64,000 nt of DNA, from assembly GCF_011046555.1 (NCBI RefSeq), contig NZ_CP049246.1, forward strand, positions 3,966,189 to 4,030,188, in the 5' to 3' direction. The position numbers and the translations under genes are program-made. This DNA comes from Sphingobacterium lactis. Lineage in GTDB: Bacteria > Bacteroidota > Bacteroidia > Sphingobacteriales > Sphingobacteriaceae. Positions 8,981 through 16,892 of this stretch are shown here, piece after piece (position 1 is the stretch's first letter; each line of letters begins with the position of its first letter). The notes under the pieces were generated by a model. The model saw nothing but the letters and a program-made list of their open reading frames with translations, made no database searches and was not told where the DNA came from.

Positions 8981-9547
8981 TTACTTATACAACAAACCAT
9001 ATGTTAACCAATACACTTCCATGGACGCGCTGGTCCTTAAGCTTTTATAACTCTCCAGATTGTAAACATGCCCCTTCGCGATATTGGTCATCGAAGGCTG
9101 TTCATTCCTTACGATGTAAAAGCTCAGGCTGGTCTTAAATTCGGTGTCCTTTCCGCGTTCGCCAAGTAATTCCCACTGATCATCGGCGGCCATCGAAATG
9201 TATAGCTTTCCTCCTTCCCATTTCGATTTGTAGGCCTCCGTAATCCCGCCGTGCTTCACCAAGAAAGCGGAATCTTTGGTCGCCTTGATCTCTAGGGGAA
9301 GTGCATACGCCTTATCTTTTCCGAAGTATTTCTCCACCTCCGTTTCCTTCAATTGGGAAACCTGCCCAGTAGGAGAAATATGCTGGAAATGATCGAACTT
9401 TAGTTGGTCGAGTTTTACAGCAAGTTCATATCGCGATTTCTCCGGATCAGGCGGACCTTCAGGGTCGATAATTTCATTCCCTGTTCCACAACGCCAGAAA
9501 ATCAGCAAAAAACAACTTAGGACAGCAATACAGTTAAACTTCCTCAT
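8981..9547 (-). CDS. Small exported protein (putative lipoprotein), partner of the CDC-like gene
   Basis: A 188-residue protein not recognised as any named family. It has an N-terminal hydrophobic segment containing cysteines at residues 6, 12 and 20 (VLSCFLLIFWRCGTG). One may be lipidated, but neither flanking sequence is a textbook lipobox. The rest looks like a soluble beta-rich domain without catalytic motifs. It is the first gene of a two-gene operon: its stop lies 10 bases before the CDC-like start. Close linkage suggests a helper, anchor or inhibitor of the cytolysin-like protein. This is inference from context only. Confidence 0.65.
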   Translation of the reverse strand: MRKFNCIAVLSCFLLIFWRCGTGNEIIDPEGPPDPEKSRYELAVKLDQLKFDHFQHISPTGQVSQLKETEVEKYFGKDKAYALPLEIKATKDSAFLVKHGGITEAYKSKWEGGKLYISMAADDQWELLGERGKDTEFKTSLSFYIVRNEQPSMTNIAKGHVYNLESYKSLRTSASMEVYWLTYGLLYK

Positions 9548-9888
9548 GGATAAAAATTATTCGTGAACTAGGTATTTCCGATTGGTTAGCGATAAAAAAT
9601 ACTGTTGATTCAACACAACGGAAATTTTTCTCTAAATGTAAACGATTATCTGTTAAAATACAACCAGAAAATATTGATTAAACATATTATTAACAAACAA
9701 TTAACACATAACCAAACATATATCCATCCAACAAGGAAATATATTGGTGCAATTTAGCATAAACATACACACACGTACCATTTTAAGGCAAATACAACTT
9801 TCAAATTAGAATTACAATTATTTAAAGCAACATTGTTGCAATATAAATATATAATAATTAATTTTGTCCAAAATAACAATAATTACAC
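9548..9888. other. Divergent promoter region
   Basis: AT-rich spacer between two divergently transcribed operons (CDC-like pair to the left, lipoprotein and TonB receptor to the right). A good rightward promoter ends at 9866. No gene is seen. Confidence 0.5.
9836..9866 (+). promoter_or_regulatory. Promoter of lipoprotein/TonB receptor operon
   Basis: A -33 TTG at 9836-9838 and a -7 box TAATTTTG (TAnnTTTG) at 9859-9866, 20 bases apart. This matches the Bacteroidota housekeeping promoter and leaves a 5' leader of about 15-20 bases. Confidence 0.55.
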
Positions 9889-10986
9889 ATGAGATTATAT
9901 ATTAAGCCCCTTTCTCCGCTTTTCTGCGCAACTTTAATCCTTTATTTATTTTTATCATCCTGCAAGAAAACAGAACATGTACCACAGGTGGATCTGGTTA
10001 TACCTACGGATCTATCCATACCCTACGGAAATGATACGACCATCCATATCTCCTCCCCCACTGGCAATTCGGATAAGATCACGTATTCCCTAGCCTTTGA
10101 TGAAGCGACCAAGAACATTAAACTTCACAATGGGAACCTGCTGCAAACGTTGGAAAAGGCCGTGACCCTACATCAGGAAAAGGGCGACCTAAAGATCCAG
10201 ACCGGCCTGCTCTTTCCAAATGGGGCTACATCCGTTAGTTCCGACGTCATTATTCCGGAGATTTATAGGGTGAAGGTGATTGCAAAAAGCAATACCGGAA
10301 ATATCCTCAAGGAGGAGGACCTTTCATTCAAGATCCTGCCCGGAAAGATTACCTTCCAGGATGTGGATCAGACCTCAGCGAATGCCTTTACCTACCGGCT
10401 GTTCAGCAATAAGGAAACCTTTATTGCTTTGGATTCAACTGTCAAAATACCTGAAGGCAGCCAGCTGCAACTTCCGAAATCCGCCGCAAGTACAGGTATC
10501 AAAATCTCGGACAACCAACTCGTATTTCCGAGCAGCACGGGCAACTTGAGCAACTTGGAAGAAAAGAGTTACACGGTGGAACCTGCCTTGATCAAGGATG
10601 GATTCCCCGTTGCGAGCCGCAAATTAAAGGTGACCTTCATTCCACAGATCAAATTCTTCTATGGCTCCTATTACCCGGAATACGACATCACCGTGAAGAC
10701 ACCCCTATTGAATATTTCCCTATACGGAGGATTCCAGAGCCAGAAACCCGTGTTTTATCCGGAGAAATACCGTTCATCGTTCTCCATTGTTAAGATCGAA
10801 AAGGATGGCGAGCCATTCGAGGATACGGACAAGCTATTCGCCATAAAGGCCGACCTTGGCATTATTACCGTCAAAACCAACAAAACACTGCAAGCTGGTC
10901 AATATAAGATCTACACGAAGGCCGTGTTAACAACAGGCATGGTGCTTTTCACGGACCTGACCTTAGCGATGAAAGAAGGCGATTAA
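9889..10986 (+). CDS. Surface lipoprotein with cadherin/Ig-like repeats
   Basis: A 365-residue lipoprotein. The signal segment ends in LFLSSCKKTEH, so Cys25 is the probable lipidation site. The mature part is beta-rich, with repeated segments of the kind seen in Ig- or cadherin-like surface proteins (for example KGDLKIQTGLLFPNG and EKSYTVEPALIKDG). I do not recognise a specific family. It lies 41 bases upstream of a TonB receptor with a His-rich loop and shares its promoter. A role as the receptor's surface-exposed binding partner, comparable in position to SusD, is plausible but not shown. Confidence 0.75.
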   Translation: MRLYIKPLSPLFCATLILYLFLSSCKKTEHVPQVDLVIPTDLSIPYGNDTTIHISSPTGNSDKITYSLAFDEATKNIKLHNGNLLQTLEKAVTLHQEKGDLKIQTGLLFPNGATSVSSDVIIPEIYRVKVIAKSNTGNILKEEDLSFKILPGKITFQDVDQTSANAFTYRLFSNKETFIALDSTVKIPEGSQLQLPKSAASTGIKISDNQLVFPSSTGNLSNLEEKSYTVEPALIKDGFPVASRKLKVTFIPQIKFFYGSYYPEYDITVKTPLLNISLYGGFQSQKPVFYPEKYRSSFSIVKIEKDGEPFEDTDKLFAIKADLGIITVKTNKTLQAGQYKIYTKAVLTTGMVLFTDLTLAMKEGD

Positions 10987-11027
10987 AATAAACGGCCACT
11001 ACTAACGAATCGTTCTTTAAAATCCCA

Positions 11028-13439
11028 TTGATCATGCAGAAACTGAAATGCATCCTGTTGCTTACAGGATGCTTTGCTCTCCCCCTACTTTCCCGATCCC
11101 AGGAACGCAGCGCCAAGGACAGTCTGGCGAACCTTAAAATTGAAGGCATCGACATCCTGGGCCATCGGCTTTTACGAAGCAACCTGGTAAAAATCGACCA
11201 CAGGACCCTCCAGGATATCCAAGCCCACACACTGGGCGAAACTGTCAGCCATATTTCCGGCGTGCAGAACAGTTATTTCGGTCCCTTTGCCGGCGCTCCC
11301 GTCATCCGGAGCCTCAGCGGAAACCGTATCAAGGTCATGAGCAATGGCCTGGGCATCAACGACCTTTCGGGCAACAGTCCCAATTTCAACATGGGCATCG
11401 ATATGGACAATGTCGAAAGCATTACGGTGCATAAGGGATCCGCCGCGGTTCTGTATGGCGGCAGGGCCATTGGTGGGGCTTTGAATGTGGAAGGCCGCAC
11501 CATTCCCAAGAAAATGGACTCGGTTGCCTTCAATGCACGCGTACAGCTGGAAGGCAGCACCAACAATGGCTTTAAGCAGGCCTTCCAAGCGCAGGGCAAC
11601 AATAAAAAAAATTGGGCCTGGCATGTTTCAGGATCGCACATGAAGATCGACAAGATCCGAATCCCCGGGAATACCAAACCTGACTTTGTGTATGATCCGA
11701 AGGTTATCGCTTTTGACAGTTTCCTACAAGGAATGGCCCAGTTGCATGTGGATGCCGGGCACAAGCTCAATACCACCATATTCCCCTACCTCAGTCAATA
11801 TGTGCTCGATCAGTTTGCCCAGGGAAATACCGACTTAAGTGAAGAAGATAAATACACGTTCAAGGAAACGTATTACGACCGAGAGGATCAGATGGAAAAG
11901 CCAAACCCAAGGAACGATGCCTTTATTCCAGGGCAGGACCCGGAAAAGGACCGCAGCATTGCCTACGTCAATAGCATTGCGGATTATGTAAAACCGGAGA
12001 AGGGATTGATTCCGAATAGCCATGCCCAGCAATACACGTTCCAAGCAGGAACAAGCTACATCCGGAAGGATTTCTTCCTCGGCGTGGGTTATGAAACCCA
12101 ATTCAGCAAATACGGGATCCCCGGCTATTGGACCTTCCATACCCCGCAGCACAACCATGGCCATGCCGGACATACCCATCCGGTGACCTATCTGCCGATC
12201 AACATGAAGAGCATTTCCAACCGACTGAAACTGGCTTCCCAGTATCAGGTGGATCAGCTTGGCCTATCCAGCATCAAACTGGATTACAGCGGTCAATTTG
12301 GAAGCGATCGGGAGTTGTTGGACATCTATCAGGCCAACACATTTGAGACCAAGCGGCATGCCCTGCGGATGGAGATCGAGCAGCAACCTTTCCATATCCT
12401 GAGCGGAACGACCGGAGTCGACTTCGCACAAGCGGATATCTCCGGCAAGGGTGGACTTCGGTATATGCCCAATTCCCTGAGTCGGGAACTGGGACTCTTC
12501 ACCATGCAGAAACTGACCTACCAATTCGCTACGCTGGCCTTGGGCTACCGCCATGATCAGGTAAAACGAAAAGCATTTCCCGACGCGGCCTATCAAACGG
12601 GACGCGGCATGGCCGGCGGGGAATTCAGGGAGCGTGATTTCCACCTGAATCAATTCAGTGGAAGCCTGAAATTCAACATCACGGACATCGCCTTCCTGGA
12701 AGGACATTTCAACCATTCGGAACGGGCGCCCGAGGTAAACGAACTCTATTCGGGCAACAACCACTTCGCCATCCTCATTGAAGAGAACGGGGACGACCGA
12801 CTGAACAAGGAAACAGCAAACGGCATCGAACTGAATGGCGGCCTCAACCTGAAGAACCTCAAGATTTCACTGGGCTGGTACAACACCCACTACAATGATT
12901 ACCTGTACCTCGCCCACACCGGCATCTCCAGGGGCATGAATTTTATCGTGAAGGAATGGCGCGCCGCAGATACGGAAGTGCAGGGTTTCGAGGGAGACGC
13001 CAGTTATATACTTCGATTCGGCGATAAGAGGTCATGGGAGTTTGGCGGTTATTTCGACCTGGTAAAGAATGAAAACCGTTCGGAGGATGAGATGCGGGAC
13101 CATTATGACGGTGCCTACATGCCGAATATGCCAACCAGCAGATTCGGTCTATCCAGCAAGGTGAACTACGGAGCCATCTATTTTTATGTGGCATTGGATC
13201 GATACCTGGAACAACGGTTTCTGGGCAAGAATTTAAGCGTCGAACCAGCCATGCCGGCCTATTCCCTGTTAAGTGCCAGAATAAGTTACTCCGGCAAGCT
13301 CATGAAACAAAAGGTGGAATACCATATCGCAGGGAATAACCTGCTCAATCAGGAAGCCAGACCGCAAAATTCCTGGTTGAAATATGTTTCTCCATTGCCG
13401 GGAGCAAATATCAGTTTCGGTGTCAATGTGCTATTGTAG
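11028..13439 (+). CDS. TonB-dependent receptor with His-rich loop, ZnuD-like
   Basis: An 803-residue outer-membrane receptor. A signal segment (ILLLTGCFALPLLSRSQ) precedes a plug domain with typical landmarks: TLGETVSHISGVQN, PVIRSLSGNRIKVM, and VESITVHKGSAAVLYGG. The C-terminal barrel ends in GANISFGVNVLL. Around residues 371-385 is a cluster of six histidines (HTPQHNHGHAGHTHP) placed in the barrel, as in the extracellular loop of zinc receptors of the ZnuD type. It lacks the carboxypeptidase-regulatory domain of its SusC-like relatives. Import of Zn2+ or another transition metal is therefore likely. An in-frame ATG two codons in (11034) is an alternative start. Confidence 0.85.
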   Translation: MIMQKLKCILLLTGCFALPLLSRSQERSAKDSLANLKIEGIDILGHRLLRSNLVKIDHRTLQDIQAHTLGETVSHISGVQNSYFGPFAGAPVIRSLSGNRIKVMSNGLGINDLSGNSPNFNMGIDMDNVESITVHKGSAAVLYGGRAIGGALNVEGRTIPKKMDSVAFNARVQLEGSTNNGFKQAFQAQGNNKKNWAWHVSGSHMKIDKIRIPGNTKPDFVYDPKVIAFDSFLQGMAQLHVDAGHKLNTTIFPYLSQYVLDQFAQGNTDLSEEDKYTFKETYYDREDQMEKPNPRNDAFIPGQDPEKDRSIAYVNSIADYVKPEKGLIPNSHAQQYTFQAGTSYIRKDFFLGVGYETQFSKYGIPGYWTFHTPQHNHGHAGHTHPVTYLPINMKSISNRLKLASQYQVDQLGLSSIKLDYSGQFGSDRELLDIYQANTFETKRHALRMEIEQQPFHILSGTTGVDFAQADISGKGGLRYMPNSLSRELGLFTMQKLTYQFATLALGYRHDQVKRKAFPDAAYQTGRGMAGGEFRERDFHLNQFSGSLKFNITDIAFLEGHFNHSERAPEVNELYSGNNHFAILIEENGDDRLNKETANGIELNGGLNLKNLKISLGWYNTHYNDYLYLAHTGISRGMNFIVKEWRAADTEVQGFEGDASYILRFGDKRSWEFGGYFDLVKNENRSEDEMRDHYDGAYMPNMPTSRFGLSSKVNYGAIYFYVALDRYLEQRFLGKNLSVEPAMPAYSLLSARISYSGKLMKQKVEYHIAGNNLLNQEARPQNSWLKYVSPLPGANISFGVNVLL

Positions 13440-13562
13440 GAGCTGGTGCGCAAGCGAATTTACGCTTAGCCAAGAGCCGTTGGATCCAGGTCATGCGAAC
13501 AGAATCGGCAACAATTTATCGGGATATAATTAGATCCCCCATACCATCCCTTGGATGGCTTA

Positions 13563-13602
13563 TCATACAGGTGCAACCTGCACAGGGGTTGCAACTGTAT
13601 GA
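13563..13602 (+). terminator. Hairpin downstream of TonB receptor gene
   Basis: Imperfect inverted repeat TCATACAGGTGCAACC ... GGTTGCAACTGTATGA. It has no U-run, so it could be a processing or stabilising hairpin instead of a classical terminator. Confidence 0.45.
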
Positions 13603-13724
13603 ATATATCAATTGGCGAACACCGCAATAGACCAAGCCCAGTTCCAAAAACAGGATATAATCATTCTGATGTGCCCATTAAAATGATGATTGAAAAGATG
13701 CCATGTTGTATGCTCAATTTCTGC

Positions 13725-13763
13725 TGAAATCCTGTTGAAATCCTGTTGAAATCCTACTGAAAA
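13725..13763. repeat. 11-bp tandem repeat
   Basis: Three full units of TGAAATCCTGT (third ends in AC) followed by a partial fourth, at 13725, 13736, 13747 and 13758. Intergenic. Confidence 0.85.
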
Positions 13764-13925
13764 TACCCCATCCCACCTATTTGGCCAATAACTCGAAAAA
13801 CCTTCATATTGGGTACGGATACGTAGCCTTTCACCCGTTTTTTGCATTTTTCACAAAATCGGGCTTCATCTATCCATAGACATAGATTTTCGGTTTTATC
13901 GGCCACAAATACCTATTACCTTGGT

Positions 13926-14053
13926 GTGGACCTTGTCTAAGGTGAGTCCGAGGTGAGAGCGTACTGAGAGCGTGGTGAGAGCGTGCCTATAGCACGTGTC
14001 CAGTACGGCTACACCTCGAACGCACCTCGGACGGGACTCGAACAAAGTCCACG
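13926..14053. repeat. Long hairpin repeat, family C, copy 1
   Basis: About 128 bases forming one imperfect palindrome: the ends GTGGACCTTGT and ACAAAGTCCAC pair, and the centre is GTGCCTATAGCAC. Arms carry repeats of GGTGAG and GAGCGT. A second copy lies at 51288-51417. Confidence 0.85.
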
Positions 14054-14445
14054 AGTGGGTTAAGCTGGTTTTGGCAGCATTCGGCAATAATCAAAATGAA
14101 AAAAATGGGATGGGTTTGATGAAAAATTAATAATACAAGAGCGTGTGGACGTTTTTAGAATATCAAGTAATGCGCAAATTCGCTAAGGAATTATCAAAAT
14201 TTGGCGAGGAGTAGATGTTTTTAACTTATTGGTTTTCAGGTGATTTAAAGATAGGGATTATTTTGTTTAATAGGGTGAAAATAATGAAAATTTCAGGGGT
14301 AGAAATGAAGGGGTAGGGTTGATTATTCTATTAAGTTGGTTTCAAACATCACATAACAGGAAACATATTCAGTGGCCTAGATATGCAGAGGGTTGCAACT
14401 TAGTCGTCACACCGCAATTTTGCCAATGCAAAGTTAGCAGATGGC

Positions 14446-14976
14446 TTATTGATCCTTTATCTGTTGCATTTTTTCAAATTTTGCAATCAATTTGTGGACC
14501 AATAATAGGTTTAATATCACGATTACGAAACCTATTACTCCCCATAATATTTTATCACTTAGTTCTAATAATTTGGATTCATTTAATTTTTCAAGAGTGT
14601 AGAAGCAATATGGCAAAACCAAAAATGAAGTAACTATTGATGGTATGTATTTCCGGTAAATTATCCATTGAATAATATGAATTATGATATGTATGAAAAA
14701 TCCAATAAATATTCCATACCATAATTTAAAATCCTCATTCATAATTGCAAAGACTGAAATAATGGATACAATTAGAAATTCTTCTGCGACCCCTAAAGCA
14801 AAAGACGAAGTAGAAATATTTTTAAAATGCGGAAGAAATTTGTTTGCAATTTTAGGAAATCTTCGAGTCAATTCATTTTCGTTACGAAGAATCCATTTCT
14901 TGAAAAATATTATTTCTTCAAAATCATGAATCATAAAAATGATTGGGAATATCAAAACTAATATTTTTAATTCCAT
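14446..14976 (-). CDS. HXXEE domain-containing membrane protein
   Basis: A 176-residue protein with about five hydrophobic segments and the N-terminal motif MIHDFEEIIFF (HxxEE), which defines the HXXEE family. A further conserved Glu pair, GVAEEF, lies mid-protein. Function is unknown; the motif resembles a metal-binding site in the membrane. The gene stands alone in an AT-rich stretch on the same strand as the next small membrane protein. Confidence 0.8.
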   Translation of the reverse strand: MELKILVLIFPIIFMIHDFEEIIFFKKWILRNENELTRRFPKIANKFLPHFKNISTSSFALGVAEEFLIVSIISVFAIMNEDFKLWYGIFIGFFIHIIIHIIQWIIYRKYIPSIVTSFLVLPYCFYTLEKLNESKLLELSDKILWGVIGFVIVILNLLLVHKLIAKFEKMQQIKDQ

Positions 14977-15114
14977 AATATTGATTTTAGATTCACCTCG
15001 ATATTTTTTTTAACGATCCGCGTATTAGTGATAGTGGCGTATTGGAAAGACGAACCTTTCAAATTATCACTTAATCCGCCATTGTGCCAACCCCTTTTAG
15101 CTGTTCGTTATTAT

Positions 15115-15654
15115 TTATTGTTTATAGGTTTTCAATTTTTCAACTAATACCTTTGATAGATCGTCAAAGTTTGTCTGTAATACGGTTGAAGATATGCTAA
15201 TTGGGGAACCATAACTTTTATAATTCATTTTCATAGCGCTACGTTTTAGGGGGTTTTTAATTTTATCCAAATAATCTTCAGGATTGTTTACAATAAACAA
15301 TAAAAATTTTTGATTAAACACATGTGAAACTTTGATTTCTCGAATGTCTGACCACGGAATAAATCCTGCTGAAACGCCACTTGAATTATCATTTACTCCT
15401 TCATGATTGATTATTAAACCTGGTTTTTTGTCTAATAATTTTCTAAAGATTGATATTCCTACAATTCCGAAAAATAATATAGAAGCTATTCCTGAAATTA
15501 GAATAACAATAGGATTTCTCATTATTATACTAGTGAACTTTTGAGGGTTTAAAACGAATAATCCCCCAAGAACAACAAAAACACATGCCCCCAAGAGGGT
15601 TAATATCATTTTCCTTTTACTCAAAGGAATTTCTATCTGTTCATGATGGTTCAT
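15115..15654 (-). CDS. STM3941-like two-helix membrane protein
   Basis: About 179 residues from the ATG at 15654 (MNHHEQIEIPLSKRK); a longer reading adds 17 atypical residues. Two hydrophobic segments (MILTLLGACVFVVLGGLFVL and a second near residues 47-70) precede a soluble PH-like beta domain with GFIPWSDIREIKV. This layout is that of the STM3941/YcxB-like family, whose function is unknown. AT-rich, monocistronic. Confidence 0.65.
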   Translation of the reverse strand: MNHHEQIEIPLSKRKMILTLLGACVFVVLGGLFVLNPQKFTSIIMRNPIVILISGIASILFFGIVGISIFRKLLDKKPGLIINHEGVNDNSSGVSAGFIPWSDIREIKVSHVFNQKFLLFIVNNPEDYLDKIKNPLKRSAMKMNYKSYGSPISISSTVLQTNFDDLSKVLVEKLKTYKQ

Positions 15655-16028
15655 ATTTTCGGAATTTTGTTTTGTGAATGGTTGATTAATAATGATAACA
15701 TACATCTGATTTTGCGAAACTAATTTACAAAAAGATTAGTCAACTCATCTCTATAATCATATATCAACAAACAGGTAAAACGTAAAGAGGTCAGCATATC
15801 CTATCCAAATGATCGGCTGGCCCTATCAAAAAGCTGTAGGAGTTGTTATTGGATGAAAATCCTAAATTGGAGTACCCGTATCCAAAGCGATAGAGCTGAG
15901 GAATAGGTTTGGCTGACACATATAACTCGCACAGGTTCGCCACTATCCGTCAGAGATGGTAGGTGGCAGGATTGGCTCAGCCCCGCTATCCCCCACCACA
16001 GCCCTGAGCCTCCTGCGGATCGAACCAC

Positions 16029-16115
16029 GGTTCGAATCTGCCACACCCGGACACAAAAAAAGCCCGACGAAAGTCGAGCTTTTTTGTGTCGGGGTGGCAG
16101 GATTCGAACCTACGA
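16029..16115. repeat. Inverted copy of the tRNA-Pro 3' end facing the tRNA
   Basis: On the plus strand 16029-16068 reads GGTTCGAATCTGCCACACCC and onward into CACAAAAAAAGCCCGAC. On the minus strand the tRNA-Pro 3' end and its terminator (16115-16073) read GGTTCGAATCCTGCCACCCC and CACAAAAAAGCTCGAC. The two meet at the GAAA loop, forming an 87-base imperfect palindrome. The left arm has no 5' part of a tRNA in front of it. Confidence 0.85.
16050..16090 (-). terminator. Terminator of tRNA-Pro
   Basis: Stem-loop CACAAAAAAGCTCGAC / GTCGGGCTTTTTTGTG directly after the tRNA, with a U-rich descending arm. Confidence 0.7.
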
Positions 16116-16162
16116 CCTCCACATCCCAAATGTGGCGCGATACCGGGCTACGCTACACCCCG
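16089..16162 (-). tRNA. tRNA-Pro (anticodon TGG)
   Basis: Cloverleaf on the minus strand, 74 bases. The acceptor stem CGGGGTG pairs with CACCCCG, followed by discriminator A. The D-arm contains GTAGCGTAGCCCGGTA, and the anticodon stem CCACA/TGTGG encloses loop TTTGGGA with anticodon TGG. The T-arm is GTAGGTTCGAATCCTGC. The 3' CCA is not encoded. Confidence 0.95.
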
Positions 16163-16343
16163 AAAAGGTATCACCTTTGTTTTGTGTGGCACAAATATAC
16201 GGCGAAAAATAGTTTTGTCAAGTATTTTTTCAGAATAATTCCTAACCCACTCATTTATTGTTAATTATTTTTTAACCCAACCGATCCCTTGTATTTTAAC
16301 AAAATTCTTTTACCCATTATATATAATTACAAATTTATTTCCC

Positions 16344-16351
16344 TACCTTTG
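16344..16351 (+). promoter_or_regulatory. -7 box of rplS promoter
   Basis: TACCTTTG (TAnnTTTG). It leaves a leader of about 115 bases before rplS that contains the inverted repeat CTGTAA ... TTACAG (about 16412-16440). Confidence 0.5.
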
Positions 16352-16470
16352 CAACCATTCTTGTAAAAGAAGAAGAATTTTTAAAAAAGAATTTTCAATT
16401 ATCAAAATAAAGCTGTAATATTGCATTCCGATTTTTACAGGTTAAATATCGTTATTAATTACTCAGAATC

Positions 16471-16815
16471 ATGGATTTAGTAAAATTTGTAGAAGAACAA
16501 GCGGTTGTAAAGAATGAAAATCCCGCTTTCAAAGCCGGAGATACCATCAGCGTTCATTATAAAATTCGCGAAGGAAATAAAGAGCGTGTTCAGGTGTACC
16601 AAGGTGTGGTTATTCAGTTAAACAGCGAAGGTACAAACGCAACTTTCACCGTTCGTAAAATTTCTAACGGAATTGGTGTAGAGCGTATTTTCCCTGTAAA
16701 CTCTCCTAACATTCAAAAAATTGAAGTAAACAGCGTAGGTAAAGTACGTCGTGCTAAATTGTTCTATTTGCGCGGTCTTACTGGTAAAGCTGCTCGTATC
16801 AAGGCAAAAAGATAA
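16471..16815 (+). CDS. rplS: 50S ribosomal protein L19
   Basis: A 114-residue protein with typical L19 sequence: [26 protein letters not shown], and the C-terminal [20 protein letters not shown]19 sits at the 30S-50S interface. The gene is monocistronic, with a good promoter box 120 bases upstream and a terminator right after it. The long leader could be an autoregulatory site. Confidence 0.97.
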   Translation: MDLVKFVEEQAVVKNENPAFKAGDTISVHYKIREGNKERVQVYQGVVIQLNSEGTNATFTVRKISNGIGVERIFPVNSPNIQKIEVNSVGKVRRAKLFYLRGLTGKAARIKAKR

Positions 16816-16842
16816 TCACGTCTTTTTAAAAGACAGTATATA

Positions 16843-16870
16843 TAAGGGCTTTGCAATCGCAGAGCCCTTA
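16843..16870 (+). terminator. Terminator of rplS
   Basis: Hairpin AAGGGCT ... AGCCCTT followed by ATTTATT. Confidence 0.7.
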
Positions 16871-16892
16871 TTTATTGTGTTTTCCCTCCGTG

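Larger units (their letters stand above)
13440..14445. other. Gene-poor stretch with hairpins and repeats
   Basis: Contains a hairpin after the TonB receptor gene, an 11-bp tandem repeat and one copy of a 128-bp palindromic repeat, each listed separately. Short frames in it run through the palindrome and lack family features or good start sites, so I call no gene. Confidence 0.6.

Noticed and set aside
13608..14087. Two short minus-strand frames in the gap after the TonB receptor gene
   Set aside because: One crosses an 11-bp tandem repeat and the other the family C hairpin; neither has a plausible start or a family signature.
15974..16048. A second, plus-strand tRNA in front of the palindrome
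   Set aside because: Only the T-arm and acceptor-like 3' end are present; no D-arm, anticodon arm or pairing 5' acceptor can be found.
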